Source: CBDBIG01 sp965205845 [NCBI: bacterium] (GTDB taxonomy: Bacteria > SAR324). From it: a stretch of 64,000 nucleotides of DNA. The notes below the pieces were generated by a model. It saw nothing but the letters and a program-made list of their open reading frames with translations, searched no databases and was not told where the DNA came from. This document shows, one piece after another, positions 16,537-26,545 of the stretch; position 1 is the first letter of the stretch, and each line of letters begins with the position of its first letter. The DNA is taken from contig CBDBIG010000003.1 in NCBI GenBank assembly GCA_965205845.1, positions 806,001-870,000 on the forward strand, in the 5' to 3' direction. A program made the position numbers and the translations under genes.

Positions 16537-19290
16537 ATGAACCGTGGCACACCCATAGGCAGAAAAATAGTCTGGCTGGGTGGTTGGCTGTGCTGCGTGT
16601 ACATTGCTAGCAGTGCGCTGTTGTTCGCACAAAGCCCCGCCCAATCAAGCCTTCCCAAGTCCCCAAATAAGGGCAAACCTACCTTTAACCTTAGCGTTCA
16701 GGGTAGGGAAATGCGTGTGCTTAAAAACCAAACGGTGTTGATCAAAAATGCGCACATTGTCTATGGCAAATGGCAGTTTCAAGCCAATACAATCCATTGG
16801 AACAAGCAAACCAGTACGCTTAAAAGCCAAAGCAAGGTCGTGTTTTTAAACGAATTTATGCAAGGCCATGCCACCGAGCTGACACTCAATCTCGAAAATG
16901 GGCGGGGCGTGTTTCAAAACCCCATTGTGCAAGTGTTTCAAAACCCCAAAACCAGCGAGGAGCAAAAAATCACGGGGCTTCAGGCAGAAACCCTCCCAAA
17001 GCCCTTGGCCAATTCTGCGGGCAATGTGGATGCCACCCAAACCCTATCCGCCAGCGCACCCCTGGCGTTTTCTGCAAAAACGTTGTCGATTACCAATCTA
17101 AAACAAAATTCTCTTAGCAAGGCACCACCCTTTGTTTTTCACGAAGGCAGCGTGAACTGGGGGCAATGGAATATTGAAGGCGATACCTTAATGTTGTGGC
17201 CTGATACCAAAGCCATTCAAGCCACGGGCAAGGTGCGCTTAAGCAATGCCGTGCTTAAAGCCCAAGCCAATGCCTTAGAAGGCGATTTGAAACAACAGCA
17301 AATTGTGTTGAAAAAAGCGCGCATCCAACGCCTTGATACGGGCTTGCGGGTGGTGAGTGAACGGGCAGTGTTGTATCAAGATGGCCAGCGTTCCACCCTT
17401 TATACCTGTAAAATTACGGTGTGCCCCACCCCGCCCTTTTGGGAAGTTGAGGCACAAAAGGTCCAATTTTCCCTCAATGAAACAGGCGTGGCTACCAACG
17501 CCGTGCTCAAGTTTAAGGACCACCCGTTTTTTTGGGCACCTTGGATCGCTTTTCCTGTGGGGAATGCGAGGCGCAGCGGTTTTATTACCCCGTTGCTTTT
17601 ACGCGAAACCTCCAGCGATCCGCGCTTGAACCTAGGCACGCGCTTCAAATTCCCGTTTTTTTGGGCACCCCGCCCCACCTTCGACTTTACCTTAACCCCG
17701 CAATGGATTGAAAACCGCGGGCTGGGCCTCGATGTTGAACATCGCTATACCTATTTACCCCAACAATGGGGGCTGTTGGAGGCTTGGGTGAGCAAGGCCC
17801 ATCCAAGCGATGCCACCAGCAACCAACACCCGAGCCCCAATCAAGACATTCCCCGCTATTGGCTCGAATACGGGCATCGCCAGCATTGGCAAAATGGTGC
17901 TTCCATGCAACTGCAAGCCAGCCATGCCAGCGATGGTTTGGTGCGTCGCCAATACCACCAAAAGCCCGGACGCCCATGGCGGAGCTATCGGGTGGGGGCT
18001 GGGCGTCAATTTGCCCTAGGGGATGTTTTAGCAGTGGCTGAACACCACGTAGAATATGAGGGCGAAACCCTTGCTGACAATACGCGATTGCAAAGTACGT
18101 TGCCTAACTCGGTGCGCCAAAACCCTGTGCTCCGCCAGTGGGGTGGTTGGGATGTTCCCTTTGGCAAAAATGGGCACCTTTTTTTTCATTTGCAAAGTGC
18201 TGTATTTCAGTTTGAGAGTCCCGGGTTGCTAAGCGGCCAAGCCAAATGGCTGCAGCCTGGGGTAGCTCTGCCTTTTCGCCTTGGGGTGTTTGAAATACGC
18301 CCCTTGCTTGAACAACGCTGGATAACACACAACCAACTCAAGCAAGGTGGCAAGACCCCGTTGCCCAGCAGCCAATTTCGGCAAGATGAGTTCAATACCA
18401 GCATTTTGTTACCCTTGTTCAAGCGTTCTGTGAGGGGCAAGGGCAGTTTGGCGGTCAAACGCCTCATCCCTTTGATCAACCTACACTGGCGTCAAAATAC
18501 GGCACAACCGCATACCACCGCCGTGGTGGCCCAACAATCCGCTGTGCGTACCGCATTTTTTCGCCTATCGCATCATTGGCAAAAGCAAATTGCCTTGCAA
18601 GGGCCTTTGGTTGAAACGGCTGCCGTTCACCTTGAACAACCCTACGATGCCCTTCGTCGTGCCGCTGCCGCTGCCCTTAAAACCCAAGTGCCCATTCACA
18701 AGCCCCTCACCCAGCGTGGCGAACCCTGGCAGCCCCTTGTGTTGCGTGCCCACTGGCGGCACACCCATTGGCAAGCCACTGGGAGCGCACATTACCACCA
18801 TCAACAACAGCGCATTCACCGTTGGGCTACCCGTTTGGAACACACCAGCGCGCGGATGACATTTCGTATTGACGCCAGGCGCAACCGTTTCGAATACCTT
18901 GGACGCAACGACGCCTTGCAGTTAGAAGATTACAGTGTCAAACCCTCGGTGCTGTTACGTACCAGTGCCAGGCATCAATGGGATGTGAGCGCCTTGTTCG
19001 ATCTACGCAGATCCAGTGAACGTCCTTTGAACCGCAGTTTTCAATCGGGGAGTTTTACTTGGAAATATCTTGGTACATGCCACCAAATTGGGATCTCTGC
19101 TCAGAACAGCGTGGTTGCCGCCACTGATAACAACACCCAAAGGACCCGCTACAACAGCAACACAAAATACGCCATCTCCTTTTCCCTGAACGCGCAAGCC
19201 TACACACCTTCCCTCAAGGAAGAGGCACAATTCAATCCCATCTTTCTTGGACACGCGACACCCTCCTCGACCCCCCGCTGCTTTTTTTAG
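16537..19290 (+). CDS. lptD: LPS-assembly outer-membrane protein LptD
   Basis: About 917 residues from ATG 16537, chosen because it puts the hydrophobic signal segment (KIVWLGGWLCCVYIASSALLFA) near the N-terminus; an ATG at 16480 is possible. The N-terminal part is an OstA/LptA-like jellyroll with several repeats (KNAHIVYGKWQFQANTIHW). The LptD junction motif LYTCKITVCPTPPFWEVEA contains two cysteines. Then comes a long strand-rich barrel with FFWAPWIAFPVG and RRSGFITP, classical for LptD. Near the C-terminus only one cysteine (YLGTCHQIG) is seen instead of the usual adjacent pair, so the disulfide pattern may differ. It inserts LPS into the outer membrane with LptE. Confidence 0.88.
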   Translation: MNRGTPIGRKIVWLGGWLCCVYIASSALLFAQSPAQSSLPKSPNKGKPTFNLSVQGREMRVLKNQTVLIKNAHIVYGKWQFQANTIHWNKQTSTLKSQSKVVFLNEFMQGHATELTLNLENGRGVFQNPIVQVFQNPKTSEEQKITGLQAETLPKPLANSAGNVDATQTLSASAPLAFSAKTLSITNLKQNSLSKAPPFVFHEGSVNWGQWNIEGDTLMLWPDTKAIQATGKVRLSNAVLKAQANALEGDLKQQQIVLKKARIQRLDTGLRVVSERAVLYQDGQRSTLYTCKITVCPTPPFWEVEAQKVQFSLNETGVATNAVLKFKDHPFFWAPWIAFPVGNARRSGFITPLLLRETSSDPRLNLGTRFKFPFFWAPRPTFDFTLTPQWIENRGLGLDVEHRYTYLPQQWGLLEAWVSKAHPSDATSNQHPSPNQDIPRYWLEYGHRQHWQNGASMQLQASHASDGLVRRQYHQKPGRPWRSYRVGAGRQFALGDVLAVAEHHVEYEGETLADNTRLQSTLPNSVRQNPVLRQWGGWDVPFGKNGHLFFHLQSAVFQFESPGLLSGQAKWLQPGVALPFRLGVFEIRPLLEQRWITHNQLKQGGKTPLPSSQFRQDEFNTSILLPLFKRSVRGKGSLAVKRLIPLINLHWRQNTAQPHTTAVVAQQSAVRTAFFRLSHHWQKQIALQGPLVETAAVHLEQPYDALRRAAAAALKTQVPIHKPLTQRGEPWQPLVLRAHWRHTHWQATGSAHYHHQQQRIHRWATRLEHTSARMTFRIDARRNRFEYLGRNDALQLEDYSVKPSVLLRTSARHQWDVSALFDLRRSSERPLNRSFQSGSFTWKYLGTCHQIGISAQNSVVAATDNNTQRTRYNSNTKYAISFSLNAQAYTPSLKEEAQFNPIFLGHATPSSTPRCFF

Positions 19291-19507
19291 TTTTTTTTCT
19301 TTTGGTTGCCAGCGTATGATGACCCTCATAGTTTATGGGTGTGGCACGTTTGCTTAAAACCCAGGCGTAGCTTGTTTGTCCTGATGCCCTTGCCCTGCAC
19401 CAAGGCGCGCGGAACCCCTAGTTTGAGCCCCCCTTTTAGACAAAATAAGCGCAAAGGAAACACACACGCATAAAATATGCGTACGCAAAAAGGATGGAAG
19501 CACAAAG

Positions 19508-20098
19508 ATGGAATGGGTATTTGGTTATGGCTCTTTAATTTGGAAGCCCGAATTTCCCTATGCTCACGCAAAATGGGGCGTGTTGAAGGGTTGGCATCGC
19601 GCAAATTGTCGGTATTCATTTAAAGCACGTGGCTGCCATGGCTGCCCAGGGCTGATGGTGGGGTTACAAAAAGGGGGTGATTGCAAAGGGGTTGCCTATG
19701 CCATTTCTGCGGAAAATGAGGAGGAGGTTTTTGCCTATCTTGATCGGCGTGAAGGGCAGGGAAATGCATATTTTCGCCAAAAAATCCCCGTGGTTTTGAC
19801 CGGCAAAAACGCCCAATCCACCAAGCAAACGGTGGTCCAAGCATGGGCATATGTGGACAACCCTGCCCATGAAGGGTACGTAGGGGAGATGGAGATCCCT
19901 AAAATTGCACAACTTATTGCCCAAGGGGTGGGCCAGCATGGTGAATCTTATGAGTACGTAGAGCAACTGCTGTTGCATTTGCAGCGCCAAGGCATTCGAG
20001 AACCCAAGCTCGAGCAAGCCTTTGCCTTGGCCACCCAGTTGCGTCAAAAAACGGTTGTTCCAGTGGCCTACAGCAAAAACAAGCAAGGAGTGTTGTAA
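19508..20098 (+). CDS. ChaC-like gamma-glutamylcyclotransferase, copy 1
   Basis: 196 residues. Opens with VFGYGSLIWKPEF, the substrate-binding YGSL motif of the GGCT fold. RYSFKARG, GVAYAI and YLDRREGQGNAYFRQ supply the ChaC pattern including the catalytic glutamate. ChaC enzymes split glutathione into 5-oxoproline and Cys-Gly. GGATGGAAG precedes the ATG. It is followed after 3 bp by a close paralogue, so the pair arose by tandem gene duplication. Confidence 0.88.
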   Translation: MEWVFGYGSLIWKPEFPYAHAKWGVLKGWHRANCRYSFKARGCHGCPGLMVGLQKGGDCKGVAYAISAENEEEVFAYLDRREGQGNAYFRQKIPVVLTGKNAQSTKQTVVQAWAYVDNPAHEGYVGEMEIPKIAQLIAQGVGQHGESYEYVEQLLLHLQRQGIREPKLEQAFALATQLRQKTVVPVAYSKNKQGVL

Positions 20099-20101
20099 AA
20101 A

Positions 20102-20671
20102 ATGGGGTTAGAATGGGTGTTTGGATATGGCTCTTTGATTTGGAACCCGGGGTTTGCCTATACCAACGCAACGTGGGGGGTACTTCACGGTTGGCAGCGT
20201 GCGTGTTGCCGCTATTCTTTTAGACATAGAGGCACGCCGCAAAAGCCTGGCCTGGTGGTGGGCTTGCGCGAAGGGGGCACATGCAAGGGGGTTGCCTATG
20301 CCATTTTGCCCAGCGAAATAGGCAAAACGTTTGCGTATCTCGATTCCCGTGAGGGAGATGGGTATTTGCGCCAAAAACTGCCGATTGCATTTCCCAAAGG
20401 GCATTCTCCGCGCTTTATTGAGGCATGGGTATATGTCCCGAACCCCCAACATCCCTCATATTTTGGTGGGATGAACCTCGAACACATTGCCCCGTTGGTG
20501 GCCCATGGTTTGGGCGAAAGTGGGGAATCTTACGTGTATGTTAAAACGTTGCTTGAGCATTTACGCCAGCAAGGCATTCATGAGGATGAATTAGAGTACG
20601 TGTTGGCTAAAGCGGCACTGTTGCGTGAGCCACGTAAATCCTCCCATGCTTTGCCCCATGTGCTCACATGA
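20102..20671 (+). CDS. ChaC-like gamma-glutamylcyclotransferase, copy 2
   Basis: 189 residues, same plan as its upstream neighbour: VFGYGSLIWNPGF, CRYSFRHRG, GVAYAILPSE, YLDSREGDGYLRQ with the expected glutamate, and a GESYVYVKTLLEHLRQQGI helix end. The two copies are clearly diverged, so the duplication is not recent. Both keep the catalytic residues, so both may be active. It is separated from rodA, which is on the other strand, by about 140 bp. Confidence 0.88.
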   Translation: MGLEWVFGYGSLIWNPGFAYTNATWGVLHGWQRACCRYSFRHRGTPQKPGLVVGLREGGTCKGVAYAILPSEIGKTFAYLDSREGDGYLRQKLPIAFPKGHSPRFIEAWVYVPNPQHPSYFGGMNLEHIAPLVAHGLGESGESYVYVKTLLEHLRQQGIHEDELEYVLAKAALLREPRKSSHALPHVLT

Positions 20672-20814
20672 TTTTACACCACTGCCTGTTTTGAGTGTAT
20701 ATTTTCAGGAGCATGTTTTTTTGCGGATCATAATCCTTTGGTGGACAACGCAGGCACGGGTGCGGATGCACAAGGTAGGCAGCCGAGAACCCACCCCGGC
20801 GTTCTAAGGCTCAC

Positions 20815-22137
20815 TTACCCCCAGCTGAACCTGCGCATGCGTACATTTAAAATAAAGGCAACACCCACCCACGAACTCACCATCGAGGATCCCCCATAGC
20901 TAAAAAAGGGTAGGGGAACCCCCACCACAGGCAACATGCCTAAGGCCATGCCTGTATTAATCATGAACTGCACAAAAACAATGAGCGTCACCCCAAACAC
21001 GGCAAAGGCACTAAAGCGATCGTTGCTTTCTTGGGCAATGAGCAAACTTCGCCCCAACCACACGCCGTACAATGCTAACAGCAGCACCGCACCCAAAAAA
21101 CCCCATTCTTCAGCAAAAATAGAGAACACAAAGTCGGTGTGTCGCGCGGGTAAAAAATTGAGTGCCCCTTGCGTACTTTTTAAATATCCCTTCCCCGCAA
21201 GGCCTCCACTTCCCACAGCTACCTTCGATTGTATTACGTGATATCCTGCACCCAAGGGGTCTTTTTCAGGATTTAAAAAAGTGGTAATCCGCCGTTGTTG
21301 GTAGGGGCGTAGCACAAAGGAGATATAAGGCTTGCGTGCGGCATCTGCTAAGGCTTCAAACATGGGCCCTTTTGTGGGTAAACCTTGCTTGACAGCGGCA
21401 CGTTGTAACTGGTTCAAGGTTAAGAAGCGTTGGTTTTGGAGATTTTTAGCGCGCACAAGCAATTCTACGGGCACACCTTGCTGTTCTAACTGCCGCAGAG
21501 CTTGTGTTTTAAACCTGTAAAACTGCAAACTGAAACTCAAAATAAGCACGATCGAACCCAGTGTACACAACACACCCGCCGCAATCAAAATACGCCTGTT
21601 AATCCCCGCTGCCAGCAGCGTAGGCACAAAAACCATGGCTAAAATAAGGGCTGTACCTAAATCAGGTTGCCTTACAATCAGGTAAAAGGGAATGAGCGTA
21701 CACAATAAGGGTGGCAGCAAATTGCGCAACCCCAAGGTATCGGAACGGCCCGAAGGAGCACGTAGACAATAAGCGGTAGCCAGCACGCTGGTAAACTTAA
21801 TAAATTCGGATGGCTGGATAGAGACGGGCCCCAGCTGTAGCCAGCGGGTAACCCCGGTGCTGCTGGGACTAAGCAGTGGGAGGACAACAAGCGCAGCAAT
21901 TAAAATGCCATGTGCCACCAATCCCCAATGCCCAATGGTCCGCGGTTCAATGAGCAAAATGGTCACGCCACAGGCCAGCCCAACGCCCAACCAAATCAGC
22001 TGACGCAACCAATAATCGTCTGTTCGCGTGTAGCCTTGCGAGGCAGAATAAATGGTTAAAATGCCCACCGCGCTAATGGCCACAGTAGTGCCTAATAAAA
22101 CCCAATCCAGATGGGCGAAAAATTTACGTCCAAACAT
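20815..22137 (-). CDS. rodA: Rod-shape-determining glycosyltransferase RodA
   Basis: 440 residues, about ten membrane helices, SEDS family. RodA polymerises glycan strands from lipid II in the elongasome with PBP2. Family motifs: VTRWLQLGPVSIQPSEFIK, VRQPDLGTAL, the extracellular LPARHTDFVFSIFAEEWGF loop, GMLPVVGVPLPFFSYGGSS. A longer than usual cytoplasmic or periplasmic insert (RFKTQALRQLEQQGVPVEL region, about 60 residues) follows the sixth helix. The presence of RodA suggests a rod-shaped cell. mrdA/mreBCD are not in the window. Confidence 0.93.
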   Translation of the reverse strand: MFGRKFFAHLDWVLLGTTVAISAVGILTIYSASQGYTRTDDYWLRQLIWLGVGLACGVTILLIEPRTIGHWGLVAHGILIAALVVLPLLSPSSTGVTRWLQLGPVSIQPSEFIKFTSVLATAYCLRAPSGRSDTLGLRNLLPPLLCTLIPFYLIVRQPDLGTALILAMVFVPTLLAAGINRRILIAAGVLCTLGSIVLILSFSLQFYRFKTQALRQLEQQGVPVELLVRAKNLQNQRFLTLNQLQRAAVKQGLPTKGPMFEALADAARKPYISFVLRPYQQRRITTFLNPEKDPLGAGYHVIQSKVAVGSGGLAGKGYLKSTQGALNFLPARHTDFVFSIFAEEWGFLGAVLLLALYGVWLGRSLLIAQESNDRFSAFAVFGVTLIVFVQFMINTGMALGMLPVVGVPLPFFSYGGSSMVSSWVGVAFILNVRMRRFSWG

Positions 22138-22237
22138 GCTTTTTGCCCCTAGGAGGGAAGGGGGTTGTCTTGCTACAGTGAAAGGCAGATTTTTTGATCA
22201 CCCCTGAACAGGTAGTATGATGCCATAGGCGACCGAT

Positions 22238-22591
22238 ATGAACAAGAAACCCGCTGTGCGCGCTACGACACCGATTTTTTTTTATGATGCCAATTGCATC
22301 ATGTGTACCCGATGGTCCCGATGGGCAGAACAAAAGGCCAAGGGACGCTTACACCTAGAAGCCTTGCAAGGCAAACTAGCCAAGCAGTATGCCCTTGACA
22401 TGCGGCAGGTCGACAGTGCGCATTTGTTTACAGCACAAAAGCACCATGTACGCTCTTCGGCCATTGTGGGTGTGTTGTTACAGTTGGGTGGGGTCTGGAG
22501 AGTCTTGGGATGGGGGGTGTGGCTGGTGCCAAAACCCATTCGTGATTTGGCATACAACGTGATTTCGAGACACCGCCGTTGCCGTACGTGA
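22238..22591 (+). CDS. DCC-family (DUF393) thiol-disulfide oxidoreductase-like protein
   Basis: 117 residues. The DUF393 hallmark YDxxCxxC is present as FFYDANCIMCTRW, followed by a charged helix, an SAIVGVLLQLGG segment and the VPKPIRDLAYNVISRHR end typical of the family. These small proteins are predicted redox proteins, with substrates mostly unknown. It is divergent from rodA with 100 bp between. Confidence 0.85.
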   Translation: MNKKPAVRATTPIFFYDANCIMCTRWSRWAEQKAKGRLHLEALQGKLAKQYALDMRQVDSAHLFTAQKHHVRSSAIVGVLLQLGGVWRVLGWGVWLVPKPIRDLAYNVISRHRRCRT

Positions 22592-22981
22592 TGTTAGTGT
22601 AGTAGGTTGCTTTGGAGGCATGAGGCCGCCAATCGTAAAATGATGGCGTGGAGAGAGTGCTTAGATTAAGAGGGTGGGTGTTGCGCCATGGTCAGGCGGT
22701 TTATGCCCCCCATGTGAGATGAAAAAAAGCAGCCCCAACGGTGAAAGCATGGCGTTTATAGGTGCAATCTCCCGCAAACAAAAGGCCCACCTTGGCAAGG
22801 TGCCCAAAATCCTTTTTGAGGGCCACGTGACCTATCGCATTCTTGATGAACGTTTTAGCATGGTGCGTTAAAGTGGCGCTCCCAGGCGTATTGTCCCCAT
22901 GTGCTTAGTTTTTGTAACCTGCTAATACAAAAAGGCTTGGCAGTTTTATTTTCTTCATTATTTTTGCTTGAGCAAACGTCC
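22592..22981. other. Intergenic stretch without a recognised gene
   Basis: A 66-codon open frame at 22674-22871 has no family resemblance. It may be a gene fragment. The antiporter gene's promoter should lie near its right end. Confidence 0.35.
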
Positions 22982-24718
22982 ATGGATCACCCAATTATTG
23001 GTTTAGGTCTCATTTTGGCAGCGGCAGCTGTTTTCGCGGGGGTTTTTAAGCATTTTCGTCAACCTACCATTGTTGCGTTTATTATGGTGGGTGCCCTTAC
23101 CACCATACTCCCTTCGGATTTACCCAAGCTTGATCCCAAAATTATTTCTCTATTTGTCGAGATAGGGGTAATTTTGCTGCTGTTTATTGCCGGTTTAGAA
23201 ATGGACGTACAAAGTTTGTTGCGCCGCTGGAAACTGGTGATCATTGTTGCTTTAGGTCAAATTATTATTACCACCATTTTGGGTATGCTCATTAGCCGTA
23301 CCTTAATTCGTTTGACCGATCCCGTCACTTTGTTCTTTTTTGCGATTACCATGACCTTATCCTCAACGATTATTGTGGTCGATGTGTTGCAGCAAAAAAA
23401 GGCGGGGTCTACCTTGCACGGGCAAATTATATTGGGCTTAATGGTGCTCCAAGACGTGGTGGCTTTGGTATCGTTGTCGTTGCTTGAAGCCTTTAGCGGT
23501 GGTGGCGATCTGGGGACGAGTCTTGCCTTCATTGGTTTAAAAACCAGCATCGGGGTTGTCCTTGCAATTGTATTGGGGCGCTGGGTGTTGCCCCATGCTT
23601 TTCGCAAATTGGCTTCTTCATCTGAAACCCTGTTCGCCGGGGCTCTTGGTTTGGCGATGGGGGCATCTGCACTGGCAGAGTTGGTCCACTTTTCCCCTGA
23701 AATCGCCGCTTTTTTAGCAGGTGCAGCACTGGCCTTAACGCCTTACCGCCTAGAGGTTGCAGACAAGGTGGAGCCCATGAAAACCTTTGGGATCATTTTG
23801 TTTTTTATCTCGCTGGGCTATGGCTTAGAATTGAGCGTAAGCATGTTAAATTTCTTGCCCCAAGCCATAATATTTAGCGCGTTCATTTTGTTTGGGACCC
23901 CGTTGCTCATTTTAATTTTAGGGTGGTTTGCACGGCTGCGTTCACAAACCTCCTTTATGATTGGGGGCGTCATTAACCAAACCTCCGAATTCTCCCTCAT
24001 TCTTGCTGCCTTAGCCGTGGAAGCAAAAATTTTTAACCAAGATATTTTGGTGCTGGTTACGCTAACGGCATTAATCACCTTTTTGTTTTCCTCAATGGGG
24101 CATCAGGTTTTGGAGGCTTTGTATCAGTTAGTTTCGCGCCCGTTGCGTTTTATCGATCGCCGCAGCATCGACTATAAGGTGGATTCAGAGCACGGCATGG
24201 AGATGGATAACCACGTGATTATGCTCTCTTTTAACGAAATTACCAACGACGTTGCCGAGTACTACGCCAAGCAAAACACCAAAGTTTTATTGATTGATAT
24301 AGATCCCGAAATTACGGAGCATTTTAAGAGGCAAAAAGGCAACATTGTCTCAGTATACGCTGACCCCCACGATCCCGATGTGTGGGGTGAATTTGGCTTT
24401 GATAAGGCAAAAATTATTATTTCAGGCTTGGTTGAAGAGCAAATAGGCAAGGTGAGTATCGCACGCTGGTTACGTGAGCATGGTGCCTCAACCACATTCA
24501 TTGCTTCAACGGCCTCTCTTGAAGACGCTATGGAATTATACGAGCATGGTGTGGATTATGTGCTTGAGACCGAATCTTTGGCAGCAGAAAGTTTTAGACA
24601 AATTTTGAGTAAGCAAGAACGGGAAGGAAAAAAAGGCTTCCAATTGCTGGGCAAACAACATCAGCAGCGCATTCAAGAACTTAAAAACAACCTTGGCAGG
24701 GTGTTTCGCTTGGTATAA
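22982..24718 (+). CDS. Kef/CPA2-type cation:proton antiporter with C-terminal NAD-binding domain
   Basis: 578 residues from ATG 22982 (MDHPIIGLGLILAAAA). About twelve membrane helices (residues ~5-385), including the LLFIAGLEMD and LQDVVALVSL segments typical of monovalent cation antiporters of the Kef/YbaL group, and FSPEIAAFLAGAAL. The C-terminal ~150 residues form a TrkA-N-like Rossmann domain (HVIMLSFNEI, VLLIDIDPE), expected to gate transport through nucleotide or glutathione binding. Together with trkA downstream it suggests active potassium and pH homeostasis. KefB-type regulation is inferred from family only. Confidence 0.87.
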   Translation: MDHPIIGLGLILAAAAVFAGVFKHFRQPTIVAFIMVGALTTILPSDLPKLDPKIISLFVEIGVILLLFIAGLEMDVQSLLRRWKLVIIVALGQIIITTILGMLISRTLIRLTDPVTLFFFAITMTLSSTIIVVDVLQQKKAGSTLHGQIILGLMVLQDVVALVSLSLLEAFSGGGDLGTSLAFIGLKTSIGVVLAIVLGRWVLPHAFRKLASSSETLFAGALGLAMGASALAELVHFSPEIAAFLAGAALALTPYRLEVADKVEPMKTFGIILFFISLGYGLELSVSMLNFLPQAIIFSAFILFGTPLLILILGWFARLRSQTSFMIGGVINQTSEFSLILAALAVEAKIFNQDILVLVTLTALITFLFSSMGHQVLEALYQLVSRPLRFIDRRSIDYKVDSEHGMEMDNHVIMLSFNEITNDVAEYYAKQNTKVLLIDIDPEITEHFKRQKGNIVSVYADPHDPDVWGEFGFDKAKIIISGLVEEQIGKVSIARWLREHGASTTFIASTASLEDAMELYEHGVDYVLETESLAAESFRQILSKQEREGKKGFQLLGKQHQQRIQELKNNLGRVFRLV

Positions 24719-24778
24719 GCGCATGGGGGAGAATTTCTCTTTTTTGCGATATCTCTTCCCCCTACTTTAAAATCACCG

Positions 24779-24802
24779 TGCCCGTCCCCATGCTTTGCCA
24801 CC
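24779..24802. repeat. GCCCGTCCCCATGCTTTGCC dispersed repeat
   Basis: TGCCCGTCCCCATGCTTTGC marks the start of the Mu-like remnant A. It shares the CATGCTTTGCCAC core with the ends listed at 24831 and 52643, but has the C-rich tip of the 1451, 5525 and 62760 copies. Confidence 0.55.
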
Positions 24803-24830
24803 ACTAAGGACAATGGCGCAAAAAAGCGGG

Positions 24831-25040
24831 TGTGCCCATTCACATGGTTTTACACTGGTCAAAATTTAATGGTTGTGCCCATTCACATGCTTTGCCACGG
24901 GTCAAAATTTAATGGTTTTTTGTGGTTTTTCAACGGTTTACGGGCAGTGTGTTTACGCTAAAAAGGTGGTGGCACGTGTCCCGCCCAAAAAACGGTGGTA
25001 TGCGGGTTTGCGCGTTTTTCGTTCACATGGCGTAAGACTT
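24831..25040 (+). repeat. Left-end-type sequence of Mu-like remnant A
   Basis: TGTGCCCATTCACATG occurs twice, at 24831 and 24874 (a 43-bp repeat), each followed by TTTTACACTGGTC or CTTTGCCACGGGTC and AAAATTTAATGG. From about 24912 to 25030 the sequence runs parallel to 52690-52810 at the left border of remnant C. A third similar site, GTTCACATGGCGTAA, is at 25021. The layout of several spaced similar sites recalls the transposase-binding sites at Mu ends. Confidence 0.65.
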
Positions 25041-25099
25041 TTTCGAGGGCCCTGTAGAGGGAATTCTAAAGGGTTGGAAAATGTTCGAAAGGGATTTAC

Positions 25100-25345
25100 A
25101 ATACCGCGTCCCGTGGCGATCACCGCAAAGTCTTCTGCGGGGCTCATGTCGGCAGGGCAGGTGGTTTTTACGCTTAAGGGCTTTTTTTGCTGCCAGCCCG
25201 CCAACGCGCATCGGGCCTTCGCCAATGGCTAACCATTGGATAGAAATATTGGCTTTTTGTGCAATAAGCACACATTTTTCGATGCCGGGTTTAATAGCGC
25301 CGCTCACATACTGCCCTATTAAGTTCCCATCAATACCTACTTTTG
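25100..25345 (-). pseudogene. Mu-like phage repressor, N-terminal half
   Basis: Reading leftwards, a helix-turn-helix part (IGQYVSGAIKPGIEKC, then ISIQWLAIGEGPMR) is followed after a frameshift by CPADMSPAEDFAVIATGRG, the start of an S24/LexA-like self-cleavage domain. It then breaks off; the rest of this domain is found in remnant C at 53080-53475. The N-terminal codons are missing at the junction with the transposase fragment. This is a non-functional remnant of the lysogeny repressor. Confidence 0.65.
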
Positions 25346-26280
25346 GGACAGCGCACGCTTGGCTACAGGCGTTTGCAACAGGCCGCTACTCTGCATCGCT
25401 GGCACATACCCAGCCTCCCCACCTTAAAGCGCCGTGTTTTGGCCGAGCTCCCCCACCTGAGTGCGCACCCTTGCCCGCCGCGGCGCAACACCTCTTAATG
25501 CCACATTTCCCTCGCAAAAGCGTTTGCTTAAAAGACCTTTTTGCCCTCGCGCTTGTCTGTGGCGATGGCCACAGGTTTGATGTTTTTACCCAGTGGCCAG
25601 GGCTCAAAAAACCCCTGCGCCCGATGCTGCTCGCTTTTCAAGACGTTCACGAGGGGCAAAATCCTCAGTTGGCGCCTCGGGCGGAGCGAGAACAGCGACC
25701 TGGTGCGCGTTGCCTTTTCAAGCATTTTGCGCGACTTTGGCGTGCCTTTAGGCATGCTGCGCGATAACAGCCCGCGCTCGGGCGGAGCAAAGCCACACGC
25801 CCCCCAGCGCTTTCGCTTTAAAATCAAAGCAAGAAGACCCCCTATGGTTTGCTCACGGCTTTGGGCTGCACCATCCACTGGGCACAGCCTTATCACGGCC
25901 AGGCAAAATCGATTGAGCGCGCCTTTTTAGACCTGTGCGAAAGCATCGCCAAACATCCCGCCTGCCCAGGCGCATACACGGGCAACAGCCCCACGCAACA
26001 ATTCCCTCATCAAGCCCGGGAATTACACGCAAAAAGCGATTCCCATTGCCACCTTTCGCGCTCTGGTCGAGCAGCAAATAGGTTACCACAATGCCCATCC
26101 AAGGGCGCACCGGGGGGCTTATGTAACGGGCGTTCTTTTGAGTGAGGTCTTTAGCCGAGAGTTACGCCACAAGCCCCATCACCAAGGCCAGCCAGCAGCG
26201 TAGTTTTTTACGCGCCAGCCGAGCAAATCAAGGCCCACAAATACGATGCCAGGGTGCGCATCTTGAGTGCAAACCTTGGC
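25346..26280 (+). pseudogene. MuA-type DDE transposase remnant with several frameshifts
   Basis: Pieces of the MuA catalytic core follow each other in different frames: GDGHRFDVFTQWPG (first Asp), LLAFQDVHEG, KILSWRLGRSENSDLV, FGVPLGMLRDN (second Asp), FRFKIKARRP, GCTIHWAQPYHGQAKSIERA (Glu), and LCESIAKHPACPGAYTG. The C-terminal part (AIPIATFRALVEQQIGYHNA) is in a third frame. At least three or four frameshifts make it inactive. The N-terminal DNA-binding domains are absent. A second copy of the C-terminal part lies at 62860-63150. Confidence 0.75.
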
Positions 26281-26460
26281 CAAGACGTGCTCAACCGCTA
26301 CGATGCAAAAAACACCCCCTTCTACCTCGACTTAGCCCTACCACGGGCACGAAAAGCGACTACGGCAAGGTTTTTTTGTTGAGCGAAGACTTTGAAAGTC
26401 TCGCAACGGTTAAAGGGCAAGGCAAGTTTCTACTGAGCATCACTAACAAAGGGGGCAAGC
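26270..26460 (+). pseudogene. D12-class adenine methylase remnant, copy 1
   Basis: Directly joined to the transposase remnant. NRYDAKNTPFYLDLALPRAR corresponds to the catalytic loop of D12-class DNA adenine methylases, but the DPPY motif seen in the other two copies reads DLAL because of small changes. The following DNA matches copies 2 (61640) and 3 (63139), with a frameshift in a T-run, up to FLLSI. It is inactive. Confidence 0.6.
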
Positions 26461-26545
26461 GATTGATGGTAAAATCGATAGGTAAAAAGATGCCATCTGA
26501 AATTAAACGGCGAAACCGACGGTGGCAAACCATGGGAAAGAAGAT

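Noticed and set aside
25081-25930. Long overlapping frames in remnant A as separate new proteins
   Set aside because: They are pieces of one MuA-type transposase in shifted frames, as shown by the consecutive core motifs.
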